Source of the DNA: Actinomycetota bacterium
Lineage (GTDB): Bacteria; Actinomycetota; Acidimicrobiia; Acidimicrobiales; Ilumatobacteraceae
DNA length: 64,000 bases
Reading direction: 5' to 3'
Assembly: GCA_016700055.1 (NCBI GenBank)
Contig: CP064997.1
Span: forward strand, 3,038,001-3,102,000
The notes beneath the pieces were generated by a model that did no database searches, was not told the DNA's origin, and saw only the letters and a program-made list of their open reading frames with translations. Below are positions 34,962 to 43,465 of the stretch, one piece after another (position 1 is the stretch's first letter; the number at the start of each line of letters is the position of its first letter). Both the position numbers and the translations under genes were made by a program.

Positions 34962-37168
34962 AGCTCGAACCGGACCGCCCTCTCGACATGCGCGAGGTGC
35001 TCGCCGACCTGGAGCACTACCGCCCCCGACGGCGCGGGTGGACATGGCGCACGCCGGTGCCCGGCCAGCGCATCGGGCCGTTCGAGTATGCCGACATGTC
35101 GCTGGGGGTCGACCGCTCGGTCCCGCTGCCCGCCGCGCGCTACTTCGGCGACATCGACCCTCAGCCGGCGCCGGTGATCACGACCGAGATCGCGTCGGGC
35201 CGCTTCGAGGACGACCTGCGCCGAATGCGGATGGCGGCATGGCACGGGGCGGACCACATCATGGTGATCCGCACCACCGGCCAATCCCACATCGACGGGC
35301 TGATCGAGGGCACTCCCGAGGGCGTCGGCGGCATCCCGATCACCCGCAAGCAGCTCCGCGCGACCCGCAAGGCCCTCGACGCGATCGAAGACGAGGTCGG
35401 CCGCCCGATCAACTTCCACTCGTACGTCAGCGGCCTCGCCGGCCCGGAGATGGCAGTGCTGTATGCGGAAGAGGGGGTGAACGGCGCGCACCAGGACCCG
35501 CAGTACAACGTGTTGTACCGGGGGATCAACATGCACCGCTCGTTCGTCGACGCCGCCGAGGCCAAGCGTGTGCTCGCCGACGCCGGGATCTTCCAGATCG
35601 ACGGCGCCCACAACGCGAACGCGACTGCCAAGCAGGCCTGGAAGGTGACCCCGGAGCTGCTCGTGCAGCATGCGGTGAACACCGCGTACAGCCGGGCGGT
35701 GGGCATGCCGTCGGCGCAGATCGGTCTGTCGACCGTGCCGCCGACCGCCCCTCCGGCACCGAAGCTGCGCCTCGACCTGCCCTATGCCGTGGCGCTGCGC
35801 GAGGTGTTCGCCGGGTGCCGCTTCCGCGCCCAGCAGAACACCCGCTACATCGAGTCCGACACCCGCGAGGCGACGGTCACCCACGTGCTCGACACGCTGA
35901 TCTCCGCGCTCACGTCGGCCGACGTGCAGAGCACGATCACCCCCGACGAGGGCCGCAACTGCCCGTGGCACTACAACAACGTCGCCGGTGTGGAGACCGC
36001 TCGCCAGACGCTGATCGGGCTCGACGGGCTGCACGACCTGGTGCAGCTCCGCACCGACGGCCCACTGCGCGAACAGGTGCGGGAGATCGTCGAGCGCGCG
36101 GTGCTGTTCCTGGAGGAGATCGTCGAGATCGGCGGGTACTTCGCCGCGGTCGAGGCCGGATACTTCGTGGACGCCGGGCTCTTCCCCGAACGCGCCGGCG
36201 ACGGCATCGTGCGCGACCAGCATGCCGGCGTCGGCGCGGCGACGGTGGTGTGCCGAGAGCCCGGCTACGGAGCGCCGGTGTGCAGCCACTTCGGCGACAA
36301 CGTGTACGCCGAGTCGGGCGACCACGCGCCCGGTCGTCCGTGTGCTGCGATCGGCGGCTGCACCCTGTGCGACGACACGAAGATCGTGTACGTCGACGAG
36401 CTCGACCCCGACGACAACGTCGAACATCGCCTCACCGCACCCCTCGCCGAGCGTGCGGCGGGCATCCTGCGTCCCGAGGTGGAGCAAGCGGGGGACGGCA
36501 TCGTGTGCGTGACCGTTTTCGTGCCTGCGCCGCGGGAGCTGGCCGAGGCGGCGGCGCTGGAGATGGCCCGGCATCTCGGGCTGCACGAGCCGCAGGTGAT
36601 CCATGCCCGGGTGCTGCACCCCGCAGAGGGTTCGGTGTTCGAGTTGAAGGGCGTCGCCGACCTGCCGATGAGGTCCGATCTGCTGGAGCTCCCCGAGCCG
36701 GTCGAAGTGCTCGACCACGCCGAGATCGAGGAGTACGTCCGCCCGAGGGCGATTCGGGTGGTGGCGGCCACGGTCGGCGAGGACGAGCACTCGGTCGGGC
36801 TGCAGGAGGTGATCGACCTGAAACACGGCGGGATCGAGCGCTACGGCTTCGAGTGCCATCGTCTCGGCACTTCGGTGCCGGTGGAGCGGGTCCTCGACGC
36901 CGCCGCCGACGTGGGGGCGCAAGTGGTGCTGATCTCGACGATTCTCACCCACGGCGACGTGCACCGGAAGAACATGGACCGGCTGCACAGCCTGGCCGTG
37001 GAGCGGGGCGTGCGTGACGACCTGGTGCTCGTCGCCGGCGGTACCCAGCTGACCGACGACGTCGCTCGGTCGTGTGGGATGGACGCGGGCTTCGGGCGGG
37101 GGACGAGCGGGCATCAGGTGGCGAGCTTCCTGGTGCGTCGCTTGCGTGAGCGATCAGTTGGTGCCTGA
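34958..37168 (+). CDS. oraE: D-ornithine 4,5-aminomutase, E subunit (adenosylcobalamin and PLP)
   Basis: 736 residues. The first two thirds form the TIM-barrel part (YADMSLGVDRSVPLPAARYF, MVIRTTGQSHIDGLIEGTPE, INFHSYVSGLAGPEMAVLYA). The last 130 residues are a Rossmann B12-binding domain with the cobalt-ligand motif in FECHRLGTSVPV (His634) and VLVAGGTQLTDDVARSCGMD, then AGFGRGTSGHQVA. It moves the terminal amino group of D-ornithine to C4, giving 2,4-diaminopentanoate. About 11 residues after the cobalt His, where the enzyme family has the PLP lysine, the sequence is VERVLD with no Lys. The call is otherwise firm. Confidence 0.92.
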   Translation: MKLEPDRPLDMREVLADLEHYRPRRRGWTWRTPVPGQRIGPFEYADMSLGVDRSVPLPAARYFGDIDPQPAPVITTEIASGRFEDDLRRMRMAAWHGADHIMVIRTTGQSHIDGLIEGTPEGVGGIPITRKQLRATRKALDAIEDEVGRPINFHSYVSGLAGPEMAVLYAEEGVNGAHQDPQYNVLYRGINMHRSFVDAAEAKRVLADAGIFQIDGAHNANATAKQAWKVTPELLVQHAVNTAYSRAVGMPSAQIGLSTVPPTAPPAPKLRLDLPYAVALREVFAGCRFRAQQNTRYIESDTREATVTHVLDTLISALTSADVQSTITPDEGRNCPWHYNNVAGVETARQTLIGLDGLHDLVQLRTDGPLREQVREIVERAVLFLEEIVEIGGYFAAVEAGYFVDAGLFPERAGDGIVRDQHAGVGAATVVCREPGYGAPVCSHFGDNVYAESGDHAPGRPCAAIGGCTLCDDTKIVYVDELDPDDNVEHRLTAPLAERAAGILRPEVEQAGDGIVCVTVFVPAPRELAEAAALEMARHLGLHEPQVIHARVLHPAEGSVFELKGVADLPMRSDLLELPEPVEVLDHAEIEEYVRPRAIRVVAATVGEDEHSVGLQEVIDLKHGGIERYGFECHRLGTSVPVERVLDAAADVGAQVVLISTILTHGDVHRKNMDRLHSLAVERGVRDDLVLVAGGTQLTDDVARSCGMDAGFGRGTSGHQVASFLVRRLRERSVGA

Positions 37169-38236
37169 GTGGCCGGTCGACTGCTCACCGTCGACCTCGC
37201 GAAGGTCGAACAGAACGCGGCCGCGATCGTCGCCCAGTGCGCCGCGCACGGCATCGCGGTGACGGGGGTGACGAAGGGATTGTGCGGCGCGCCAGAGGTG
37301 GCCGCGGCGATGCTGCGCGGCGGGGTCGAGTCGATCGGGGAATCGCGGTTGGAGAACATCAGGCGGCTCCGCGCCGGCGGCATCGAGGCCGACGTGATGC
37401 TGCTGCGCATCCCGTCGCTGTCGCACGTCGACGACGTCGCCGCGCTCACCCAGTCGAGCTGCAACGCGGACCTCGACGTAATCGCCGGTCTCGGTGCCGC
37501 AGCTGCCCGGCGCGGGCACCCGCACCCGGTGATCGTGATGGTCGATCTCGGCGACTTGCGCGAAGGGGTGTGGCCCGACGAGCTGGTGAGGTTCGTGCGC
37601 GCCGTGCGCGGCGTCGACGGCGTGTGCCTGGCCGGCGTCGGGGCCAACCTCGCCTGCTTCGGCGGGGTGGCACCGAGCGCCGAGAACATGGGGTTGCTGG
37701 TTGCCCTGGTGGACCAGGTCGAGGCCGAGCTCGACGTGCGTGTCGAGCGCGTGTCTGGAGGCAACTCGAGCGCCCTTCGTCTCGTGGCGGCGGGGGAGAT
37801 GCCCGCCCGGGTGGACCACTTGCGCATCGGCGAGGCGATCCTCTTGGGACGCGAGACGGTGGAGCGCGCCCCCTGGCCCGGCACCGTGCAAGACGCCGTG
37901 GAGCTTCACGGCGAGGTGCTGGAGCTACGCCGCAAGCCTTCGGTTCCCCTCGGCCGGCGCGGCGAGGACGCGATGGGCCATGTCCCCGAGTTCGCCGACC
38001 GGGGGTGGCTGGACCACGCGCTGGTCAACCTCGGCACCGTCGACACCGACGTCACCGGGCTGAGCCCGGTGGACGGCCGGCTGCGGGTGCTCGGTGCGTC
38101 GAGCGACTACCTCGTGCTCGACGTGTCGGATGCGCACGGCGAGCTGCGGGTAGGGGCGAGCGTGTCGTTCCGGCCGGGGTACGGCGCGATGGTGACGGCG
38201 GCGAGCTCGCCCTATGTCGAGATGCGCTGCGCGTAG
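37169..38236 (+). CDS. orr: Ornithine racemase (alanine-racemase-like fold)
   Basis: 355 residues, fold-type III PLP racemase. The PLP lysine is in GIAVTGVTKGLCGAPEVAAA; IGESRLENIRRL, DLGDLREGVWPDEL and SGGNSSALRLVAAGEMP (phosphate loop) follow. It converts L- to D-ornithine, the substrate of OraSE. GTG 37169 abuts the oraE stop directly. The 3' end lies three bases from the convergent nucleotidase gene. Confidence 0.88.
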   Translation: MAGRLLTVDLAKVEQNAAAIVAQCAAHGIAVTGVTKGLCGAPEVAAAMLRGGVESIGESRLENIRRLRAGGIEADVMLLRIPSLSHVDDVAALTQSSCNADLDVIAGLGAAAARRGHPHPVIVMVDLGDLREGVWPDELVRFVRAVRGVDGVCLAGVGANLACFGGVAPSAENMGLLVALVDQVEAELDVRVERVSGGNSSALRLVAAGEMPARVDHLRIGEAILLGRETVERAPWPGTVQDAVELHGEVLELRRKPSVPLGRRGEDAMGHVPEFADRGWLDHALVNLGTVDTDVTGLSPVDGRLRVLGASSDYLVLDVSDAHGELRVGASVSFRPGYGAMVTAASSPYVEMRCA

Positions 38237-38239
38237 CGC

Positions 38240-39994
38240 CTACGGCACCACGTCGATGCGGTCGAGCGCAGGCGGCGCGACGGGCGAGGCGACGGCGAAG
38301 TAGTCCTCGAAGGCGTCAGTGTCGACGGCACCGCCGAGACGGTCGGTGCCGCCGATGAGGGCGTAGAAGCCGTCGCCACCGTCGGCGAGGAAGCTGTTGA
38401 CCGTCACCCGGTACGAGTTGCCCGCGACGAGGGGGTTGCCGTTGATGGTGATCCCCGACACCACGTCGAGCGTGCATCCGGGGTCGGCGGTGAGCCCGAG
38501 CGACAGGTCCCACGTGTAGCCGAGCGTCGCCGACACCTGGAGCACCCGCTCGGCGAGCGTGGTGCCGCTGGAGCTGACCCCGCAGAACTGCTGCTCGAGC
38601 GTCTGCTCGATCTGGGCTCCGGTGAGGGTCATGGTGACCATCGAGTTGCCGAACGGTTGGACGGTGAACACCTCTCCGTAGGTGACCACGCCGTTGCCCT
38701 CGCCCGCCGGACTGCTCGCGTAGAGCATGTCGGCGCGGATGCCGCCCGGGTTCATCAGCGAGATCACGGCCGCGCCTTCGCCGGGTCCGTCGGTGGCGGC
38801 GAGCTGAGCGTCGGCGATGACGCTGCCGAGCGTCCACTCCCGTGAGCCGTCCGGGTCGTTGGTGCGGGTGAGGTCGGCGGTGATCGTGCCCACCGGCCGG
38901 TTCGCGATCGGCCCGGCGACGGCCTTGTAGCGGTCGATCAGGGCGGTCACGGTGGGATCCTTCGGCACCGCGGTGCGGTCCATCAACAAGTTGTTGACGC
39001 TGACCGAGGTGACGTGACCGGTCCGGCGGTTGACGCGCATGTCGATGTCGGTCAGCAAGCGACCGAACGAGTACGCGCTCGTCACCGGGATGTCGTTGAT
39101 GACGCAGTTGTAGGGCTGATGGGTGTGACCCGAGATCACCAGGTCGACGGCAGGGTCGAGCCGGTTGACGATGCCGCTGATCGGTTCGGACACCCCTGCG
39201 CAACCGTTAGGGGTGAGCGCCGTCGGGAGTCCACCTTCGTGGACGAGGACGACGATGGCGTTGACCCCGCGCCGATTCAGTTCGGGGACCAGCGCGTTGA
39301 CGGTGTCGGCCTCGTCGAGGAAGTCGAACCCGGCCACGCCAGAAGGGCTGACGATCGTCGGCGTGCCCTCGAGGGTCATGCCGATGAAGGCCACCTTGGC
39401 GCCGTTGAAGTTCTGGATGGAGAACGGCGGGAACAGGGTCCGCCTCGTCGTCTCGTTGACCACGTTCGCGGCCAGGAACTTGAAGCTGGCACCGCCGAAC
39501 CCGTCGCCGTCGAGGCATCCGTCGACGGGATGACACCCGCCCCTTTGCATGCGCAGCAACTCGGTCGTGCCTTCGTCGAACTCGTGGTTGCCGACCGCGT
39601 TCAGGTCGAGCCCGATGTAGTTCATCGCCTCGATGGTCGGCTCGTCGTGGAAGAGCGCGGACAGCAGCGGGCTGGCGCCGATCAGATCGCCGGCCGAGAC
39701 CATGATCGTGTTGCGGTTGGTCTGCTCGAGCGCACGCACGTGCGACGCGATGTACTCGGCGCCGCCGTACTCGGGAGTGCCCGACGGCCCGACGCGCCCG
39801 CTCGACCCCGTGGGCGGTTCGAGGTTCCCGTGGAAGTCGTTGAGGGCCAGGATCTGCACGTCGACTTCGTGGCGCTGTAAGACCTTGGACGGTTCGGCCT
39901 GCTGCAACTTGGCATCAGCCGGGCCGAGCCCGACCGCCAAGGCGCTCGCGCACACCATGCCGACGACGACGACTGAGGCTCGGATACGACGCAT
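38240..39994 (-). CDS. Secreted 5'-nucleotidase/2',3'-cyclic phosphodiesterase (UshA-like)
   Basis: 584 residues with a Sec signal peptide (about 1-28). The N-terminal metallophosphatase domain shows DVQILALNDFHGNLEPPTGS, IMVSAGDLIGASPLLSALFH, LNAVGNHEFDEG and VDLVISGHTHQPYNC, giving the full set of dimetal ligands. The C-terminal domain has MNPGGIRADMLYA, VFTVQPFGNSMVTMTLTGAQ and VNSFLADGGDGFYAL for substrate binding. It would strip phosphate from extracellular nucleotides. Confidence 0.93.
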   Translation of the reverse strand: MRRIRASVVVVGMVCASALAVGLGPADAKLQQAEPSKVLQRHEVDVQILALNDFHGNLEPPTGSSGRVGPSGTPEYGGAEYIASHVRALEQTNRNTIMVSAGDLIGASPLLSALFHDEPTIEAMNYIGLDLNAVGNHEFDEGTTELLRMQRGGCHPVDGCLDGDGFGGASFKFLAANVVNETTRRTLFPPFSIQNFNGAKVAFIGMTLEGTPTIVSPSGVAGFDFLDEADTVNALVPELNRRGVNAIVVLVHEGGLPTALTPNGCAGVSEPISGIVNRLDPAVDLVISGHTHQPYNCVINDIPVTSAYSFGRLLTDIDMRVNRRTGHVTSVSVNNLLMDRTAVPKDPTVTALIDRYKAVAGPIANRPVGTITADLTRTNDPDGSREWTLGSVIADAQLAATDGPGEGAAVISLMNPGGIRADMLYASSPAGEGNGVVTYGEVFTVQPFGNSMVTMTLTGAQIEQTLEQQFCGVSSSGTTLAERVLQVSATLGYTWDLSLGLTADPGCTLDVVSGITINGNPLVAGNSYRVTVNSFLADGGDGFYALIGGTDRLGGAVDTDAFEDYFAVASPVAPPALDRIDVVP

Positions 39995-40060
39995 CGCGTG
40001 ACCATACAGCGCCCCAACGCCACCGTTTACATGCGACGCGCACCGTGGGAGAACGACCGC

Positions 40061-41371
40061 TCAGCGCAATGGGAAACTCTGGAGGAACCAGTCCCGCGCG
40101 AGCTGCGCTGCCTGCTGCAGCGTGCCCGGCTCCTCGAACAGATGGCTCGCGCCGGGCACCACCTCGAGCCGGCTGACACCACCGAGGCGCGACTGCGCCT
40201 CACGGTTGAGAGCGAGCACGACGTCGTCGTTGGCCCCGACGATCAGCAGCACCGGGCAGCGGACACCGCCGAGCCGGCTCCCGGCCAGATCAGGGCGTCC
40301 CCCGCGCGACACGACGGCGGCGACATCGGCGTCCGCATCGCCCGCGGCGTACAGCGCCGCGCCCGCTCCCGTGCTGGCACCGAAGTAGGCGAGCGGCAGC
40401 GCGTGAGCGGCAGGCATCGCCCGCAACCAGCGGTCGGCGGTGACGAGACGATCGGCCAGCAGCCCGATGTCGAAGACCTTGGCCCGGTCGCGCTCCTCGG
40501 CGGGGGTGAGCAGGTCGAACAGCAGAGTGCCGAGACCGGCTCGCTGGAGCACCTCGGCCACGAAGCGGTTTCTCGGGCTGTGCCTGCTGCTGCCGCTGCC
40601 GTGGGCGAAGACGACGATGCCGGGGGCACCGGGAGGCACGGTGAAGCGACCACGCAGGTGCTTGTCGGCGCACGGGATCTCGACCTCGCCGTCGAAGCTC
40701 GGCGTCGTCGCCGCCGGCTGGTGCTGCCTCGCCTTCTGGAGGCAGGTGACAACCTCGCGATCGCTCGTCGCCGAGAAGTCGCGATACCACTGCCCGACCG
40801 CATGGAACCCGGCCGGTGTCTCGAGGGCGATCAGCTCGTCGGCGTCGCCGCGGAAGCGCTCCGTCCAACCTGGCGGGGCGACCGGGACGGCAAGGACGAC
40901 CCTCGCCGCACCACGCGCGGCGACGATGCGGCAGGCCGCCCGTGCCGTGGACCCGGTGGCGATCCCGTCGTCGACGATGATCACGCACCTGTCGGCCACC
41001 TCGACCGGCGGACGATCACCACGGAACTGAAGTGCGCGCCGGGCCAGCTCTTCGCGCTCGCGCTGCTCGACGACCGCGATCTCGCGTTCGCTCGTACCCG
41101 TCAGGCGGACGATCTCGTCGTCGAGCACACGCACCCCGGCTTCGCCGATCGCGCCGAGACCGAGCTCGGGCTGGCCCGGCGTGCCCAACTTGCGCACGAT
41201 GACCACATCGAGGGTTGCGCCGAGCGCGTTCGCCACCGAGAACGCGACGGGCACGCCGCCGCGGGGGATCCCGAGGACCACCGGGTCGGCTCCACGCAAG
41301 TGGGCGAGCCGCGCCGCCAACCGGCGCCCGGCGTCGACGCGGTCGCGGAAGGGCAACTCGGTGAGGCTCAC
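40061..41371 (-). CDS. Phosphoribosyltransferase-alpha/beta hydrolase fusion
   Basis: 436 residues in two domains. Residues 1-210 are a type-I PRTase with the PRPP loop CVIIVDDGIATGSTARAACR and GADPVVLGIPRGGVPVAFSV at the front. Residues 225-436 are a dienelactone-hydrolase-like alpha/beta hydrolase: GIVVFAHGSGSSRHSPRNRF, PLAYFGASTGAGAALYAAGD (nucleophile Ser) and SHLFEEPG (His). The reaction is unknown; nucleobase or nucleoside-ester chemistry is possible. ATG 41371 overlaps the E2 stop by four bases, tying it to the 2-oxoacid dehydrogenase operon. Confidence 0.87.
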   Translation of the reverse strand: MSLTELPFRDRVDAGRRLAARLAHLRGADPVVLGIPRGGVPVAFSVANALGATLDVVIVRKLGTPGQPELGLGAIGEAGVRVLDDEIVRLTGTSEREIAVVEQREREELARRALQFRGDRPPVEVADRCVIIVDDGIATGSTARAACRIVAARGAARVVLAVPVAPPGWTERFRGDADELIALETPAGFHAVGQWYRDFSATSDREVVTCLQKARQHQPAATTPSFDGEVEIPCADKHLRGRFTVPPGAPGIVVFAHGSGSSRHSPRNRFVAEVLQRAGLGTLLFDLLTPAEERDRAKVFDIGLLADRLVTADRWLRAMPAAHALPLAYFGASTGAGAALYAAGDADADVAAVVSRGGRPDLAGSRLGGVRCPVLLIVGANDDVVLALNREAQSRLGGVSRLEVVPGASHLFEEPGTLQQAAQLARDWFLQSFPLR

Positions 41372-42474
41372 GTCGGTGCCCCCAGGTCCGCGATCAGCGC
41401 CGCGAGGAAGCGGGCGGCTTCGCCGCCCATCACGACGCGGTGGTCGAACGTGAGTGACAGCGGCAGCACTGCCCGCACTGCGGGACGTCCGTGGTGGGCG
41501 ACGACCTCGTCCCTGACCCGGCCGGCGCCGATGATCGCTACCTGCGGGGGTACGACGACCAGCGCCGCATACCTCCCGGTGAAGATGCCGAAGTTGGAGA
41601 GCGTGATCGTCTGGCCGCGCAGGTCGCCGGGGGGCACGGTGCGCGCTCGGACGTCGTCCTTCATCGCCTCTAGGCCGCGGCGCAGGTCGTCGGGCTCACG
41701 CCCGGCGACGTCGCGCAGCACCGGCACGAACAGCCCGTCCTCGGTGTCCATCGCGACGCCGAGATGGACCTGACGCTGGAGGCGCCGACCGGCCTCGGGC
41801 CCGAGATATGCGGCGTTCAGTGCCGGTTCTGCCGCGCAGGCGACGCCGATCGCCCTTACGAGGCGCAAGGTGGCATCGGTGCCCGAGGGCCAGTCACCGA
41901 CGTCGGCGTCCTCGGTGATCGTGGCCGGCACCACCTGCGCATGCGCGGTGGCCATGTTCACGGCCATCGCTCGACGCACACCACGGACGGGCTCCACCTC
42001 GCTCGGTGCAGGCTGGACGGCGGCGGCCGCCGCGCGCACGTCGTCGGTGGTCACCGACGCGTCGGGTCCGCTCGGAGCGAGCGCGGCGAGATCGACGCCG
42101 AGCTCCGCGGCCAGGCGGCGTACCGCCGGTGTGGCACGGGCGGCCGCAGCGATCGCTGGTGCCGGGCGCGGTGGCGTCGGTTGGCGCGGAGGCTCCTCCT
42201 CCGGGACGTGGCCGACCACCGAGCCGGCGTCGGGCGTGGCGCCGTCGGTGAACTCGACGAGCGGGTGGCCGACCATGATCACGTCGCCGGGCTCGCCGTG
42301 GAGGGCGGCGATGTGGCCCGACTGCGGAGAGGGGATCTCCACCACGGCCTTGTTGGTCTCGATCGAGACGAGGGGCTGGTCCTCCACCACGTGGTCGCCG
42401 ACACCGACGTGCCAGGCGACGATCTCGGCATCGGGTAGGCCCTCGCCGACGTCGGGGAGGAGGAACGTCGTCAC
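41368..42474 (-). CDS. Dihydrolipoamide acyltransferase (E2) of a 2-oxoacid dehydrogenase complex
   Basis: 368 residues: lipoyl domain with the lipoylated Lys in VSIETNKAVVEIPSP (near residue 42), Pro/Glu linker, a peripheral-subunit-binding domain (ATPAVRRLAAELGVDLAALA) and the catalytic domain ending in LSLTFDHRVVMGGEAARFLA. The active-site His is present. The usual DG after HRVV is MG, as varies in some actinobacterial branched-chain E2s. GTG 42474 overlaps the E1-beta stop. No E3 gene lies nearby. Branched-chain 2-oxoacid substrates are more likely than pyruvate because E1 is an alpha/beta heterodimer. Confidence 0.9.
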   Translation of the reverse strand: MTTFLLPDVGEGLPDAEIVAWHVGVGDHVVEDQPLVSIETNKAVVEIPSPQSGHIAALHGEPGDVIMVGHPLVEFTDGATPDAGSVVGHVPEEEPPRQPTPPRPAPAIAAAARATPAVRRLAAELGVDLAALAPSGPDASVTTDDVRAAAAAVQPAPSEVEPVRGVRRAMAVNMATAHAQVVPATITEDADVGDWPSGTDATLRLVRAIGVACAAEPALNAAYLGPEAGRRLQRQVHLGVAMDTEDGLFVPVLRDVAGREPDDLRRGLEAMKDDVRARTVPPGDLRGQTITLSNFGIFTGRYAALVVVPPQVAIIGAGRVRDEVVAHHGRPAVRAVLPLSLTFDHRVVMGGEAARFLAALIADLGAPT

Positions 42475-43460
42475 CGGTACTCCAGCACCCGCCGGCAGCC
42501 ACGCAGCACGCGTGCGGTGCTCGGCATGTAGTGGTTCTCCAGGCGGTACAGCGGCATGACCGTGTCGTAGCCCGTCACCCGCAGCACCGGGGCGAGCAGG
42601 CTGGTCAATCCGGCATCGGCGAGGTTCGCGGCCACCTCGGCGCCGAGGCCGCCCGCGCGTGCGGCCTCGTGCACGATGACGCACCGCCCGGTGCGCTCCA
42701 CCGAGCGCAGGATCGTCGCCATGTCGATCGGCTTCAGCGTGCAGACGTCGATCACCTCGGCCTTCACACCGTCGGCAGCCAGATCGGCAGCGGCGGCGAG
42801 GGCCTCGACGGTCGAGGCACCCCACGCCACGATCGTCAGGTCGGTGCCGGAGCGCAAGACCTGGCAGCGATCCAGGTCGAGGCCGACGCCGTCGTCGACG
42901 ACGTCCTCGTGCGCGGCGCGGTAGATGCGCTTGGGCTCGAGGAACACCACCGGGTCGGGGTCGCGGATCGCCGAAAGCAACAGCCCGTACGCGAGCGCCG
43001 GGGAGGAGGGCACGACGACGCGCAGCCCCGGGATGTGGGCGAGCATCGCCTCGTTGCTCTCGGAGTGGTGCTCTGGCGCGTGGATCCCGCCGCCGTAGGG
43101 CATCCGCACCACCAGCGGGCAGCTCAGTCGGCCACGGGTGCGGTTGCGCAGGCGGCTCGCGTGGTTTACGAGCTGATCGATGGCCGGGTACACGAAGCCC
43201 ATGAACTGGTACTCGACGACGGGCCTGAGACCCTGCGCGGCCATGCCGACGGCGAGACCGGTGAACAGCGCCTCCGACAGCGGCGTGTCGACCACGCGAT
43301 CCGGACCGAATCGGGCGAGCAGGCCATCGGTGGCCCGGAACACCCCGCCGTCGGCTCCGATGTCTTCGCCGAGCAGCACCACCGACTGGTCGTCGGCGAG
43401 TGCCCGGCCGAGCGCCAACCTCACCGCTTCGACCATGGTCACGCTCACCGTCTCGGCCAT
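42471..43460 (-). CDS. 2-oxoacid dehydrogenase E1 component, beta subunit
   Basis: 329 residues of the transketolase pyrimidine-binding type: VVLLGEDIGADGGVFRATDG, VVDTPLSEALFTGLAVGMAA, RPVVEYQFMGFVYPAIDQLV, YGGGIHAPEHHSES and the C-terminal TGRCVIVHEAARAGGLGAEV. It forms an alpha2beta2 decarboxylase with the gene upstream; the start lies five bases after the E1-alpha stop. The complex feeds acyl groups to the E2 encoded next. Confidence 0.93.
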   Translation of the reverse strand: MAETVSVTMVEAVRLALGRALADDQSVVLLGEDIGADGGVFRATDGLLARFGPDRVVDTPLSEALFTGLAVGMAAQGLRPVVEYQFMGFVYPAIDQLVNHASRLRNRTRGRLSCPLVVRMPYGGGIHAPEHHSESNEAMLAHIPGLRVVVPSSPALAYGLLLSAIRDPDPVVFLEPKRIYRAAHEDVVDDGVGLDLDRCQVLRSGTDLTIVAWGASTVEALAAAADLAADGVKAEVIDVCTLKPIDMATILRSVERTGRCVIVHEAARAGGLGAEVAANLADAGLTSLLAPVLRVTGYDTVMPLYRLENHYMPSTARVLRGCRRVLEYR

Positions 43461-43465
43461 TGCGA

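Noticed and set aside
42471..42500. Loss of the catalytic HRxxDG motif in E2 (HRVVMGG) as a sign of an inactive enzyme
   Set aside because: The motif itself is at about 41420-41440, its His is present, and actinobacterial branched-chain E2s also vary at this Asp. The coordinates listed are only the E2 gene start.
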